IMG/VR virus record: IMGVR_UViG_3300028423_000374
Span: 1 to 22,413 of that record
DNA length: 22,413 nucleotides
DNA from: a virus
Strand: one strand, 5' to 3'
The notes below the pieces were generated by a model. The model worked only from the letters and a program-made list of their open reading frames with translations. It did not search any database and was not told the origin of the DNA. A program made the position numbers and the translations under genes. Position 1 is the stretch's first letter. Every line of letters begins with the position of its first letter. Shown one piece after another: positions 13,658 to 20,643 of the stretch.

Positions 13658-14128
13658 ATGACTAAACATACTAACCCAGATTCATTACCAGACCCAGTTG
13701 GAATGTTTGAGCCACCAGTATCGGAAGAAGTACCTGCTGAATGGATTGAAGATAACAAAGGCGAAATCATTGACGGACTTATTGACATGGGATTTCACCA
13801 TGAGATTATCGAGTGGTATTTGGATGAATATGCTGACGACATGGAATGTACAGATAAGTTGATGAATGGACTTATATATGATGTTGCCCGAACCTACGCG
13901 CTAGATAATCCGCTGCTGGATTTGTCAGAGATTATTGAAGAATATTATCTGAAAATAGAATCTACGTTGTTATTACATAAGCGTACAATTACTGGACATT
14001 TCCTTAATGAACATATTATTGGGTCAGAATACTTGCCTGAATTTATTGGCAAAGTAGTTGACCATAAGATTAATGAAGAGTATGCTGAGTATATTGAGGA
14101 AATGGAGATTAATGATGCTATTGACTAA
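13658..14128 (+). CDS. Hypothetical acidic 156-residue protein
   Basis: TAAGGAG precedes ATG 13658. After a Pro-rich N terminus (NPDSLPDPVGMFEPPVSEEV) the protein is mainly helical and very acidic (WYLDEYADDMECTDKLM; EYAEYIEEMEINDAID). Strong overall negative charge is typical of phage proteins that mimic DNA or bind basic host factors, but this is only a resemblance. The next gene starts inside its end. Confidence 0.7.
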   Translation: MTKHTNPDSLPDPVGMFEPPVSEEVPAEWIEDNKGEIIDGLIDMGFHHEIIEWYLDEYADDMECTDKLMNGLIYDVARTYALDNPLLDLSEIIEEYYLKIESTLLLHKRTITGHFLNEHIIGSEYLPEFIGKVVDHKINEEYAEYIEEMEINDAID

Positions 14129-14291
14129 AGACAGCATCAAAGCCGAGTGTCAAGGATTACCCCGAAAAGACTTGGCATACTTGCATGACATAGGTAATGA
14201 CCGTATAATAGAGTTAGAACGTGAGCTTGATTATTTGAAGCAACGTAGAGATTATATTCGTGAATTAATGAAGGAGGTAAGATATGAGTAA
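14115..14291 (+). CDS. Hypothetical helical protein, 58 residues
   Basis: Start taken as ATG 14115, seven bases after GGAG (14104-14107); ATG 14112 is the alternative and longer readings lie inside the upstream gene. C-terminal residues ~28-55 form a charged coiled-coil-like helix (ELERELDYLKQRRDYIRELM). It overlaps the genes on both sides. Confidence 0.62.
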   Translation: MLLTKDSIKAECQGLPRKDLAYLHDIGNDRIIELERELDYLKQRRDYIRELMKEVRYE

Positions 14292-14781
14292 ATTCAAAGC
14301 GGGTGATAAGGTTATTAAAATTAGTGACGAAACAGATTGTATCAAGATTGGAGATATTGTCACTGTCAAACGTTATAAAGAATCTACCAAATCCCTTTGG
14401 TTTGAAGAATCACAGGGTGAGTATCTTTCAACTACCTATAGATTATATAGACCTGTCAAACTTAGCAAAGACGACTTGAAAGATGGTGACAAAATCTATA
14501 TGGAAAAAGGTTCTGTAGATGAATTTGGTGAATATAATGACCACATTAACCCATTCTATGTTTGCGGCGAACTTGCGGTACAGTTTAAGATTAATTTTCC
14601 TTCTACTTATATCAGGTTAAGTGAGTTGACAGATAACCTTGTGACGGAAATGGGTCAGAGAATTAGTAAGATAGTTCGAGATAAAGATGTCCTATTCCAA
14701 CGAGAAGATGAGGTCAAAGAAGTTACGCTTAAATTAACACAGGCTCAAATTGACAGTCTAAAAGAGCAAGGAGTAATTTGA
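14284..14781 (+). CDS. Hypothetical 165-residue protein with an SH3/KOW-like start
   Basis: AAGGAGG precedes ATG 14284. The first ~55 residues (FKAGDKVIKISDE...IKIGDIVTVKRYKE) have the F..GD.V.........GD..TV.. layout of SH3-like/KOW beta-barrels. The centre is beta-rich, and the C terminus ends in a helix with KLTQAQIDSLKEQGVI. Probably a small binding protein; no function assigned. Confidence 0.68.
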   Translation: MSKFKAGDKVIKISDETDCIKIGDIVTVKRYKESTKSLWFEESQGEYLSTTYRLYRPVKLSKDDLKDGDKIYMEKGSVDEFGEYNDHINPFYVCGELAVQFKINFPSTYIRLSELTDNLVTEMGQRISKIVRDKDVLFQREDEVKEVTLKLTQAQIDSLKEQGVI

Positions 14782-14782
14782 T

Positions 14783-14938
14783 ATGAACCTAACACCTGAA
14801 TATTTACTTGGCTATAAAGCCGCTAAGGATTCGTACACACTCTTGTCCGAGAATTATGAGCGTGTTGAGCAGGAAGATGTGCTGGATGAAATCTATGAGA
14901 GTTATGTACCGTATATGTTGAATGAGATGGAGGGGTAG
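14783..14938 (+). CDS. Hypothetical 51-residue helical protein
   Basis: AAGGAG (14768-14773) lies nine bases before ATG 14783. The product (starting MNLTPEYLLGYKAAKDSYTL) consists of two acidic helices. Its end (ATGGAGGGG) supplies the ribosome site of the Prs-like gene, so it is the gene directly upstream of the NAD-related pair. Function unknown. Confidence 0.68.
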   Translation: MNLTPEYLLGYKAAKDSYTLLSENYERVEQEDVLDEIYESYVPYMLNEMEG

Positions 14939-14941
14939 ATT

Positions 14942-15841
14942 ATGAGTGTTCAATTAATTGGTGATAATGATGTCATCGAAACTAAACTGATAACTTTTAG
15001 TGATGGTGGAATTAACCTGAAAATTGATACAGTTAAGGTGGTAGATGTAGAAAAATATGTATGCTTCACAATATTACCAGATACACCTGTGTGTCAGTAT
15101 GAATTAATCATTGATTTAGCCGAAGCTATTGTTGGTGAACACCTCAGCCCAAGTGCTAGGTGTGTACTGAATTTGAGCTATTTCCCCCATGCTCGTGCAG
15201 ACAGGGTTTTTGAGAAAGGTATGAGCAACCCGCTGGAAAACTTCTGTGCGAGGCTATCAACTTGTGAGGTTTTTGATAAAGTTTTAGTGAATGACTTACA
15301 TAACAGTGAAGCAGTAAATAATTTTACTTGTGGTGATATAAAAATTGTTGAAGCAAGTCAGTCAGAGTTATTAAAGACAGAAATCGGACGAAATAAACAG
15401 TTGAAAGGTTTGACACAAGACGAGTCTTTGATTATTTGCGCCCCAGATAAAGGAGCAAAGGACAAGATTAAAGATATCTCGATGATGTTAGAGCGCAACT
15501 ACATCCAACTTAATAAAGAACGTGACGTAAGTACAGGTTGGATTAAGTCTGTCACCATAGATGGGGATGAAAGCGTAGAAGGTAAGGATATCTTAATTGT
15601 AGATGATATTTGCGATGGTGGTATGACATTTATTAAGTCTGCCCAAACCTTGAAGGATTTAGGCGCTAAATCTGTTAGCTTGTATGTCACCCACGGTATT
15701 TTCTCGAAAGGACTTGACGTGTTCAATGGAGTAGTAGATAATTTGTTCTGCTATCAGATTGTAATGAATTACGTTACACGTCAACAATTAGTAAATTTCA
15801 ACAAAGGAGAACAGTATGAATCCATTAGTACAAACAGATAG
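14942..15841 (+). CDS. Prs-like pyrophosphokinase; candidate ADP-ribose pyrophosphate synthetase (NARP1 Adps)
   Basis: 299 residues with the two-domain phosphoribosyltransferase fold of PRPP synthetase. Seen: YFPHARADR (Tyr80-Arg88; canonical YF.YARQDR), IICAPDKGAKDKI, LNKERD in the catalytic flexible loop, VDDICDGGMTF (Val220-Phe230; canonical VDDMIDTGGTL) and YVTHGIFS (canonical YATHPIFS). Prs makes PRPP from ribose-5-phosphate and ATP. The phosphate-binding DTGGT loop is changed to DGGMT, so a different sugar substrate is possible. In the NARP1 pathway, Prs-like Adps pyrophosphorylates ADP-ribose for a NAMPT-like partner, and here the next gene is exactly such a partner, overlapping by 26 bases. 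Ordinary Prs supplying PRPP to NAMPT is the alternative. Confidence 0.85.
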   Translation: MSVQLIGDNDVIETKLITFSDGGINLKIDTVKVVDVEKYVCFTILPDTPVCQYELIIDLAEAIVGEHLSPSARCVLNLSYFPHARADRVFEKGMSNPLENFCARLSTCEVFDKVLVNDLHNSEAVNNFTCGDIKIVEASQSELLKTEIGRNKQLKGLTQDESLIICAPDKGAKDKIKDISMMLERNYIQLNKERDVSTGWIKSVTIDGDESVEGKDILIVDDICDGGMTFIKSAQTLKDLGAKSVSLYVTHGIFSKGLDVFNGVVDNLFCYQIVMNYVTRQQLVNFNKGEQYESISTNR

Positions 15842-17315
15842 TTACAAACTTTCACACAAAGGTTTTATGAATGAAGGTACGCAGGTTATTTATTCAAACC
15901 TAACGCCTCGTAGTAGTAAGCACCTACCTATCCCAGAAGAAGATTATAACGGTAAAGTTGTTGTATATGGGCTACAACACACTATTATTGACTTTCTGAT
16001 CAATGATATGAATGAAAATTTTTTCAATGTTGATGAAGATGTTGCTGTAGGTTATTTAGGTCGTTTCTTTGATGCTTACTTGGGTAAAGGTAGTGTTGGT
16101 ACAGAACATTTCCGTGAGCTTCATCAACTGGGTTACTTACCTGTTGAAATTAAAGCATTACCAGAAGGCACTTTATCACCAATTAAAGTTCCGATGTATA
16201 CTATTAAGAATACAGATGAGCGTTTTGCGTGGTTGACTAATTACTTGGAAACTGTGATGAGTTGTGAAACTTGGAAGTCATCTACTGTAGCCACGCTTAT
16301 TTACCATTATCGTAAGATGGTTAATGACTGGGCTATTAAGACAACAGGCTCAACAGCAGGAACAGAATTTCAAGTACATGACTTCTGTTTTCGTGGGATG
16401 GCTAACCGTTTTGATGCAGCTAAATCAGGCAGTGCATTCCTATTATCAAGTAACGGCACAGACAATGTTCCTGCCGTTCAGTTTGTCGAGGATTATTACA
16501 AAACAAGTTGGGCTGATGAGTTTATTGCTACAAGTGTTCCTGCTAGTGAGCATAGCTTAGCGTCTACAGGTACAGCAGTGGACGGAGAGCTTGCTACGAT
16601 TAAACGGTGGATCACCGAATCATATCCTACTGGTATCGTCAGCGTAATCAGCGATACATTTGACTTCTGGCAAGTTATTACTGAATATGCGTCAGAGTTA
16701 AAGCGGGACATTCTTAATCGTCAGCCTAATGGATTAGGTTTAGCTAAGGTAGTATTTCGTCCTGATTCTGGCAACCCTGATGATATTATATGTGGTGATC
16801 CAAATGCACCAGAAGGAAGCCCACAGAGTAAAGGTGCGGTTGAATGTTTGTGGGAAACCTTTGGTGGAACTACAACCGAACAAGGTTATCGTGTACTGCA
16901 CGAACGAGTAGGACTAATCTATGGTGATAGTATGACTTATCCTCTTATCAAAGAAATCTGCGAACGACTAGCCGCTAAAGGTTTTGCGACAACTAATATT
17001 GTCTTTGGTATTGGTAGTTATACTATGACATACATGACCCGTGATACACTAGGTATGGCTGTTAAGGCTACTGCTGCTAAGGTTAATGGTGAGTGGTATG
17101 AGCTTTTCAAAGACCCTATCACTGATGATGGTACTAAGAAATCAGCCAAAGGTTTGTTGCGTGTAGATTACAACGAACAGGGTAGTATTACTTTATACGA
17201 CCAACAAACCGAGGAACAGGAGCAACAAGGTTTACTTGAAACTGTGTTCTTAAATGGTGAACTGGTTAAAGAGTGTAGTTTCACTGAAATTCGCAATAAG
17301 ATTTGGGGAGAATAA
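15816..17315 (+). CDS. NAMPT-like nicotinamide transferase; candidate NARP1 Namat (NadV-like)
   Basis: 499 residues, full NAMPT length. Seen: TDSYKLSH at the N terminus, VHDFCFRGMANR (human HDFGYRG), SVPASEHS with His246 (human catalytic His247), VISDTFDFW, FRPDSGNP (Arg315, Asp317; human Arg311, Asp313), GLIYGDSM, FGIGSY.. and FKDPITDD. Classical NadV/NAMPT joins nicotinamide to PRPP, giving NMN. The NARP1 enzyme Namat joins nicotinamide to ADP-ribose pyrophosphate and gives NAD+ in one step. No NMN adenylyltransferase is visible in the window, which fits NARP1 or use of a host enzyme. AAAGGAG lies a few bases before ATG 15816, inside the end of the Prs-like gene, ensuring coupled translation. 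Confidence 0.88.
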   Translation: MNPLVQTDSYKLSHKGFMNEGTQVIYSNLTPRSSKHLPIPEEDYNGKVVVYGLQHTIIDFLINDMNENFFNVDEDVAVGYLGRFFDAYLGKGSVGTEHFRELHQLGYLPVEIKALPEGTLSPIKVPMYTIKNTDERFAWLTNYLETVMSCETWKSSTVATLIYHYRKMVNDWAIKTTGSTAGTEFQVHDFCFRGMANRFDAAKSGSAFLLSSNGTDNVPAVQFVEDYYKTSWADEFIATSVPASEHSLASTGTAVDGELATIKRWITESYPTGIVSVISDTFDFWQVITEYASELKRDILNRQPNGLGLAKVVFRPDSGNPDDIICGDPNAPEGSPQSKGAVECLWETFGGTTTEQGYRVLHERVGLIYGDSMTYPLIKEICERLAAKGFATTNIVFGIGSYTMTYMTRDTLGMAVKATAAKVNGEWYELFKDPITDDGTKKSAKGLLRVDYNEQGSITLYDQQTEEQEQQGLLETVFLNGELVKECSFTEIRNKIWGE

Positions 17316-17318
17316 ATT

Positions 17319-17771
17319 ATGAGTGTTATTATTTTTATTATTGGACTATCTGCTGTGTTAATATTTCTGTGGGCAACTTTAAGCTATGGGGAGGTAGAAG
17401 GTGCTGCTTTCTTTTTCATCTGCTTCCTGCTTTCCACCACCTTGTTCTTTGCTTTGCCATATTATTCACTAAATTCAGACGTACACACCGTCTTAACTGA
17501 ACGTGAGTACATTGAAATGGAGCAAGAGTACATTAGCGACTTACGTGGTCAACTGGATTCATTTCCAGAGTTTGATGCAGCATTACTCAACGCAGATACA
17601 CCTGTCGCTACCATTACGACCAACTTACATGATGCACAGAAAACTCTGCGTGAACGTAAGGTGAAGATATTAGATGCTAAGCGTGAGATCAGAGAACGTG
17701 AGAACGGATTAACGTCATACATCTTCTGGTTTTATAGTGACGAATTATTAAAGCAAGCGAATAAGGATTGA
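17319..17771 (+). CDS. Two-pass membrane protein with coiled-coil domain
   Basis: 150 residues; GGGGAG precedes ATG 17319, three bases after the NAMPT-like gene. Residues ~2-22 and ~28-48 are transmembrane helices. The rest is hydrophilic with long helices (REYIEMEQEYISDLRGQL; KTLRERKVKILDAKREIRER) that look like a coiled coil. Last gene before the 17803 terminator. A cytoplasmic coiled coil held at the membrane is a layout found in some phage exclusion or membrane-remodelling proteins, but no family is recognised. Confidence 0.7.
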   Translation: MSVIIFIIGLSAVLIFLWATLSYGEVEGAAFFFICFLLSTTLFFALPYYSLNSDVHTVLTEREYIEMEQEYISDLRGQLDSFPEFDAALLNADTPVATITTNLHDAQKTLRERKVKILDAKREIRERENGLTSYIFWFYSDELLKQANKD

Positions 17772-17802
17772 GGTTCTTATAACAAATCATTCTAAGCAAA
17801 TT

Positions 17803-17829
17803 AGCCTGTCTATGTTGACGGGCTTTTTA
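17803..17829 (+). terminator. Intrinsic terminator at the end of the NAD operon
   Basis: AGCCTGTC (17803-17810) pairs with GACGGGCT (17817-17824), 8 bp with one U·G, 6-base loop, then TTTTAT. Same position and design as the 13152 terminator; it too shares sequence with a promoter. Confidence 0.88.
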
Positions 17830-17843
17830 TTATCCATTACACT
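17815..17843 (+). promoter_or_regulatory. Sigma70-type promoter overlapping the terminator, TTGACG-N17-TACACT
   Basis: -35 TTGACG (17815-17820), 17-base spacer, -10 TACACT (17838-17843), 26 bases before ATG 17869. The -35 lies in the hairpin and the spacer contains the U-tract and TTATTATCC, as at 13165. Confidence 0.66.
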
Positions 17844-17868
17844 GTAATTATTACTTAGGAGAAATATT

Positions 17869-18117
17869 ATGAAAATCATCGGAACAGCGTACACGACACC
17901 ACCAGAGTATGAACACGACAACGAGTATTTGCGTGATATTATTGAGTCTACTATTAACAATATTATTAAGGCTGGTGAATTTGAGGAGTTTCTTGAGCAG
18001 TATTTTGGTGAAGTAGATTACCGTAATAAGGATACACTTGTGGACTTCTTCTACGACGGAGTTGCACCAGAAGATATTGAAGAAATCTTTAGCGACTATG
18101 AGGAATATATCGCTTGA
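17869..18117 (+). CDS. Hypothetical acidic 82-residue protein
   Basis: First gene behind the 17815 promoter; TAGGAG precedes the ATG. Mostly helical and strongly acidic (EYEHDNEYLRDIIEST; EDIEEIFSDYEEYIA). Not recognised. Confidence 0.7.
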   Translation: MKIIGTAYTTPPEYEHDNEYLRDIIESTINNIIKAGEFEEFLEQYFGEVDYRNKDTLVDFFYDGVAPEDIEEIFSDYEEYIA

Positions 18118-18163
18118 CGATGATGATTTGATGGATTATAGTGAAGAAGAATTGAGCAAATAA
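18098..18163 (+). other. Possible 21-codon acidic mini-ORF
   Basis: ATG 18098 opens a frame inside the end of the upstream gene and ends in TAA 18161-18163. The product would be very acidic (starting MRNISLDDDDLMDYSEEE). No clear ribosome site; it may be chance, translationally coupled, or the trace of a longer C terminus that was shifted out of frame. Confidence 0.22.
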
Positions 18164-18179
18164 CTAAGGAGAAATACTT

Positions 18180-18497
18180 ATGAAAAAACTATTACTAACA
18201 ATCACAGCAACAGTGTTTATGACGTTATCGCCTGTTACAGTGGCACAGGAACAAGAGCAAGAGTCTATGTGTGAAACTTACGCAGGATTAGCTGAAGATA
18301 TTATGTGGGCGCGTCAGAATGGTAAACCTATGGTAGAAACTATGAAGATAGTTGAGTTTGACGGATTCCTGAAGAAAGTTACGCAGTGGGCGTATGAAGA
18401 GAATCTTTACACCACAGATGAATATAAGCAACGTGCTATTACAGAGTTCAGTAATAATATTTATGCGGGTTGTCTTGCGGCACAAGATGAGGAATAA
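18180..18497 (+). CDS. Exported (periplasmic) small protein with Sec signal peptide
   Basis: 105 residues. MKKLLLTITATVFMTLSP... followed by VTVA-QE is a standard Sec signal peptide with probable cleavage after Ala22. The mature part is helical, about 83 residues, with just two cysteines (Cys31 and Cys98) that could form a disulphide in the periplasm, and an ARQNGKP turn followed by a central helix and an acidic end. Similar small secreted proteins occur in proteobacteria, so the gene may be of host origin. An early exported phage protein could change the host envelope or block superinfection; this is inference. AAGGAG precedes ATG 18180. Confidence 0.78.
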   Translation: MKKLLLTITATVFMTLSPVTVAQEQEQESMCETYAGLAEDIMWARQNGKPMVETMKIVEFDGFLKKVTQWAYEENLYTTDEYKQRAITEFSNNIYAGCLAAQDEE

Positions 18498-18501
18498 TGT
18501 T

Positions 18502-18726
18502 ATGAAAAAACTACAAAGAAAAGTCACGATAGATAATAAAGTTGTGGAGTTTGTCAATGCTTTCTGTGGCATAGAAGTTTATCAGTGTATGCAGGGTGAT
18601 AATAGTTATCTCACCACCTACTATGTAAAAGATGATGCTGTGGTTGCCGAACACTTCTTATCTGCTGAAATGGGACAAGGTTTCGGTTTCATTGATGACA
18701 ATAATTGGAAGAAAATGGAGGGATAA
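18502..18726 (+). CDS. Hypothetical 74-residue protein
   Basis: ATG 18502 with GAGGAAT upstream is chosen; longer readings lie in the signal-peptide gene. The product (starting MKKLQRKVTIDNKVVEF) looks like a small alpha/beta domain with VYQCMQGDNSYLTTYYVKD. Not recognised. Confidence 0.65.
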   Translation: MKKLQRKVTIDNKVVEFVNAFCGIEVYQCMQGDNSYLTTYYVKDDAVVAEHFLSAEMGQGFGFIDDNNWKKMEG

Positions 18727-18729
18727 CCT

Positions 18730-18972
18730 ATGAAACAAATATCCTTACCAAACCCTTTTGACGTAGGTGATGTACCAGACGATTTACGCCGACACCTATC
18801 CGTAACAGTTGACGGTGAAAAGGTGGGGAAATGTTTTGAGGTATATCTTGGTGAAAGTGGGTATGCTTTATGTTATGTCACACACAGTGGGTTTCTAAAC
18901 AAAAAGATTTATGACGGATTAGTTGAGTTATGGTATGACGACGAAAAAGTGGAGGTGAATTATGAAGATTGA
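18730..18972 (+). CDS. Hypothetical 80-residue protein
   Basis: GGAGGG lies shortly before ATG 18730. Mostly beta by appearance (LSVTVDGEKVGKCFEVYLGE, then GYALCYVTHSG), slightly acidic. Overlaps the next gene by 11 bases. Not recognised. Confidence 0.68.
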   Translation: MKQISLPNPFDVGDVPDDLRRHLSVTVDGEKVGKCFEVYLGESGYALCYVTHSGFLNKKIYDGLVELWYDDEKVEVNYED

Positions 18973-19438
18973 TGCTGGTGATTTTATTTGGACAGGTGAA
19001 TTTTCTGAGGAAGAGTGGGGTATATTCTATCAACTTATGATTGATAATGGTTATACCAAAACAGATCAAACACCAATAGAGTCAGATGGTGAAGTGTGGG
19101 GAGTGTTTGGTGTTCATATCAATAATAAGGATACTTATGCTTACAAGGGTGATGATGAAGAGCTAGTTAACGACATCTCGGTTAAGTTTCATAGATATTT
19201 GGACAATAACAAGCCTGAGCAAACCGTCAGCCCATCTATCTCACCTAAGCCTATTGTCGCTATTCATAAGGAAGATAATGTCTCTGAGCACGTGTACAAC
19301 GTCCGAGTTTACTATGCCAGAGATTTGAAGCATTTATTGGAGCAGATGGATAACGACCAAGAATCTTTAGCAGATTATGGTCTATTTAATCTTGGGGAAG
19401 AATTGGAGATGACTTTACGGGAGAAATCAGGTGAGTGA
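18962..19438 (+). CDS. Hypothetical acidic 158-residue protein
   Basis: GGAGG precedes ATG 18962. N-terminal half with WTGEFSEEEWGIFYQLMIDN and GVFGVHINNKDTYAYKGDDE. A Pro/Ser linker follows (VSPSISPKPIVAI), then a second domain with YNVRVYYARDLKHLLEQMDN. Two-domain soluble protein; not recognised. Overlaps the next gene, which starts with GTG. Confidence 0.7.
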   Translation: MKIDAGDFIWTGEFSEEEWGIFYQLMIDNGYTKTDQTPIESDGEVWGVFGVHINNKDTYAYKGDDEELVNDISVKFHRYLDNNKPEQTVSPSISPKPIVAIHKEDNVSEHVYNVRVYYARDLKHLLEQMDNDQESLADYGLFNLGEELEMTLREKSGE

Positions 19439-19655
19439 TAAATTCGCAGAACACCTTGTCCTAGCTGCTCAGGGTAATTGGGATATACTGCCGACAGGTG
19501 ATACTGACGGATATATGTCATTTGACTGTAGCACAGGTTATATCGGCAAGGTGGTTGATGACCTATTTTCAGGACAAGTTATCCATGAGGGGCAGCTTTG
19601 GATTGGTACTTGCAGCAAAGATTATTTTGAATATGTTAAGGAGAAAGACTTATGA
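19431..19655 (+). CDS. Hypothetical 74-residue protein (GTG start)
   Basis: GTG 19431 is seven bases after GGGAG (19419-19423) and lies within the end of the upstream gene. The product (SDKFAEHLVLAAQGNWDILP...) is small and acidic. Its stop overlaps the next ATG (ATGA). Not recognised. Confidence 0.62.
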   Translation: MSDKFAEHLVLAAQGNWDILPTGDTDGYMSFDCSTGYIGKVVDDLFSGQVIHEGQLWIGTCSKDYFEYVKEKDL

Positions 19656-19993
19656 CAGAATCAAATAACCTAAATATCCTAGCGTGGTATGTTGACGCTA
19701 TTATGCAAAAACATGGGACATATTGTAACGTAACAATTAAGCCTAAGTTTTGCCGAGAAACTAATAAGTATGTTTCTGGTACAGATATTCAGACCTATAT
19801 TTCTGGACTACCTGCTGGATACTTGTGCCATATCACTCACGACAGCTATGAGGACGCTGAAGCTAGGCTCAGGGAATACTTCAACGGTGGCCCGCTTGAG
19901 CTGTATGAGGAATTACGCCGAGAGAAGATTGCTGATATTAAGAATGAGATGGAATATTTGCAGGAACAGTTGAACGAGTTGAGGGAGGGATGA
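19652..19993 (+). CDS. Hypothetical 113-residue protein
   Basis: AAGGAG precedes ATG 19652. Mixed alpha/beta first part (YVDAIMQKHGTYCNVTIKPK) and a C-terminal coiled-coil helix (REKIADIKNEMEYLQEQLNE). Not recognised. Confidence 0.7.
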   Translation: MTESNNLNILAWYVDAIMQKHGTYCNVTIKPKFCRETNKYVSGTDIQTYISGLPAGYLCHITHDSYEDAEARLREYFNGGPLELYEELRREKIADIKNEMEYLQEQLNELREG

Positions 19994-19995
19994 TT

Positions 19996-20262
19996 ATGAA
20001 CAAGAACTTAGACAATATGACTTTAGCAGAAATCAAGAGCTATGTATCTGAACTGGAATCTGGTAATACCAAAGATTCTTACAAGGCAACTCTAATGTAC
20101 ATCTTCCAAGAGCTTAATGAAGTTATTGATAAGCAAGATGTTTGCGCTATGAGATGGGAAGTGGATAATTCGGATAAATTACGCATGTATGGACACGGAA
20201 CTGCACCAGACATTAAGCCAAGAAGAGCTTGGTCGCATATCACTATTAGTGTTTATAGCTAA
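19996..20262 (+). CDS. Hypothetical 88-residue protein
   Basis: ATG 19996 is seven bases after GGAGG (19984-19988); ATG 19990 would be too close to that site. The N-terminal half is helical (LDNMTLAEIKSYVSELESGN), the end is basic with WSHITISVYS. Last gene before the 20269 promoter. Not recognised. Confidence 0.66.
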   Translation: MNKNLDNMTLAEIKSYVSELESGNTKDSYKATLMYIFQELNEVIDKQDVCAMRWEVDNSDKLRMYGHGTAPDIKPRRAWSHITISVYS

Positions 20263-20268
20263 ATAATG

Positions 20269-20297
20269 TTGACAACAACTTAGGCCTAGATTATAGT
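20269..20297 (+). promoter_or_regulatory. Strong sigma70 promoter, TTGACA-N17-TATAGT
   Basis: A perfect -35 TTGACA (20269-20274), 17-base spacer and -10 TATAGT (20292-20297, one mismatch), the best match in the window. It begins seven bases after a stop codon and has no terminator in front, so it boosts the downstream genes on top of read-through. Confidence 0.82.
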
Positions 20298-20328
20298 GAA
20301 GGTGTGTTTAATTGGATGGAGAGATATT

Positions 20329-20643
20329 ATGGATATTGAACAAATAAAACAAGTGCTTGCTGATAAAGACAGTAAAAACAACTGTACCGTTGATGTGTCT
20401 GATAAGTATTTCATATTTTCGGATATAGGTTACGGGCAGCATAACCTCGGTGATTTACACAAAATCCTAGCTCAGCATGGGGAAATTGAGCGGTTGCGTG
20501 AAGTTATAGAAAATGGTGGATATTCAGAAAATTATAACGATCAATGTAACCATGATTTTTCCGTTACCAATAAGGATATACAGGGTATAAAGCTATGCTC
20601 TAAGTGCGGATGTTTGGAGCCACCAAAGGAGCAGAGCAAATGA
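20329..20643 (+). CDS. Hypothetical protein with C-terminal zinc-knuckle, 104 residues
   Basis: ATG 20329, with GGAGAG upstream, is the only start compatible with the 20269 promoter. The end has CNHDF and, about 17 residues later, LCSKCGC: Cys, His and CxxC that can bind zinc, as in many short phage and prophage proteins that end ...G.K.CSKCG. The N-terminal part (EQIKQVLADKDSKNNCTVDV) is unrecognised. Confidence 0.7.
   Translation: MDIEQIKQVLADKDSKNNCTVDVSDKYFIFSDIGYGQHNLGDLHKILAQHGEIERLREVIENGGYSENYNDQCNHDFSVTNKDIQGIKLCSKCGCLEPPKEQSK

Noticed and set aside
14058-14114. Longer form of the 58-residue protein from 14058
   Set aside because: No ribosome site, and the extra residues only re-read the acidic upstream gene in another frame.
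16324-16560. Gln-rich frame inside the NAMPT-like gene
   Set aside because: Out-of-frame shadow of a strongly conserved enzyme gene.
20296-20328. Eleven-codon extension of the zinc-knuckle protein
   Set aside because: It would begin within the -10 box of a strong promoter, before the expected transcript start.
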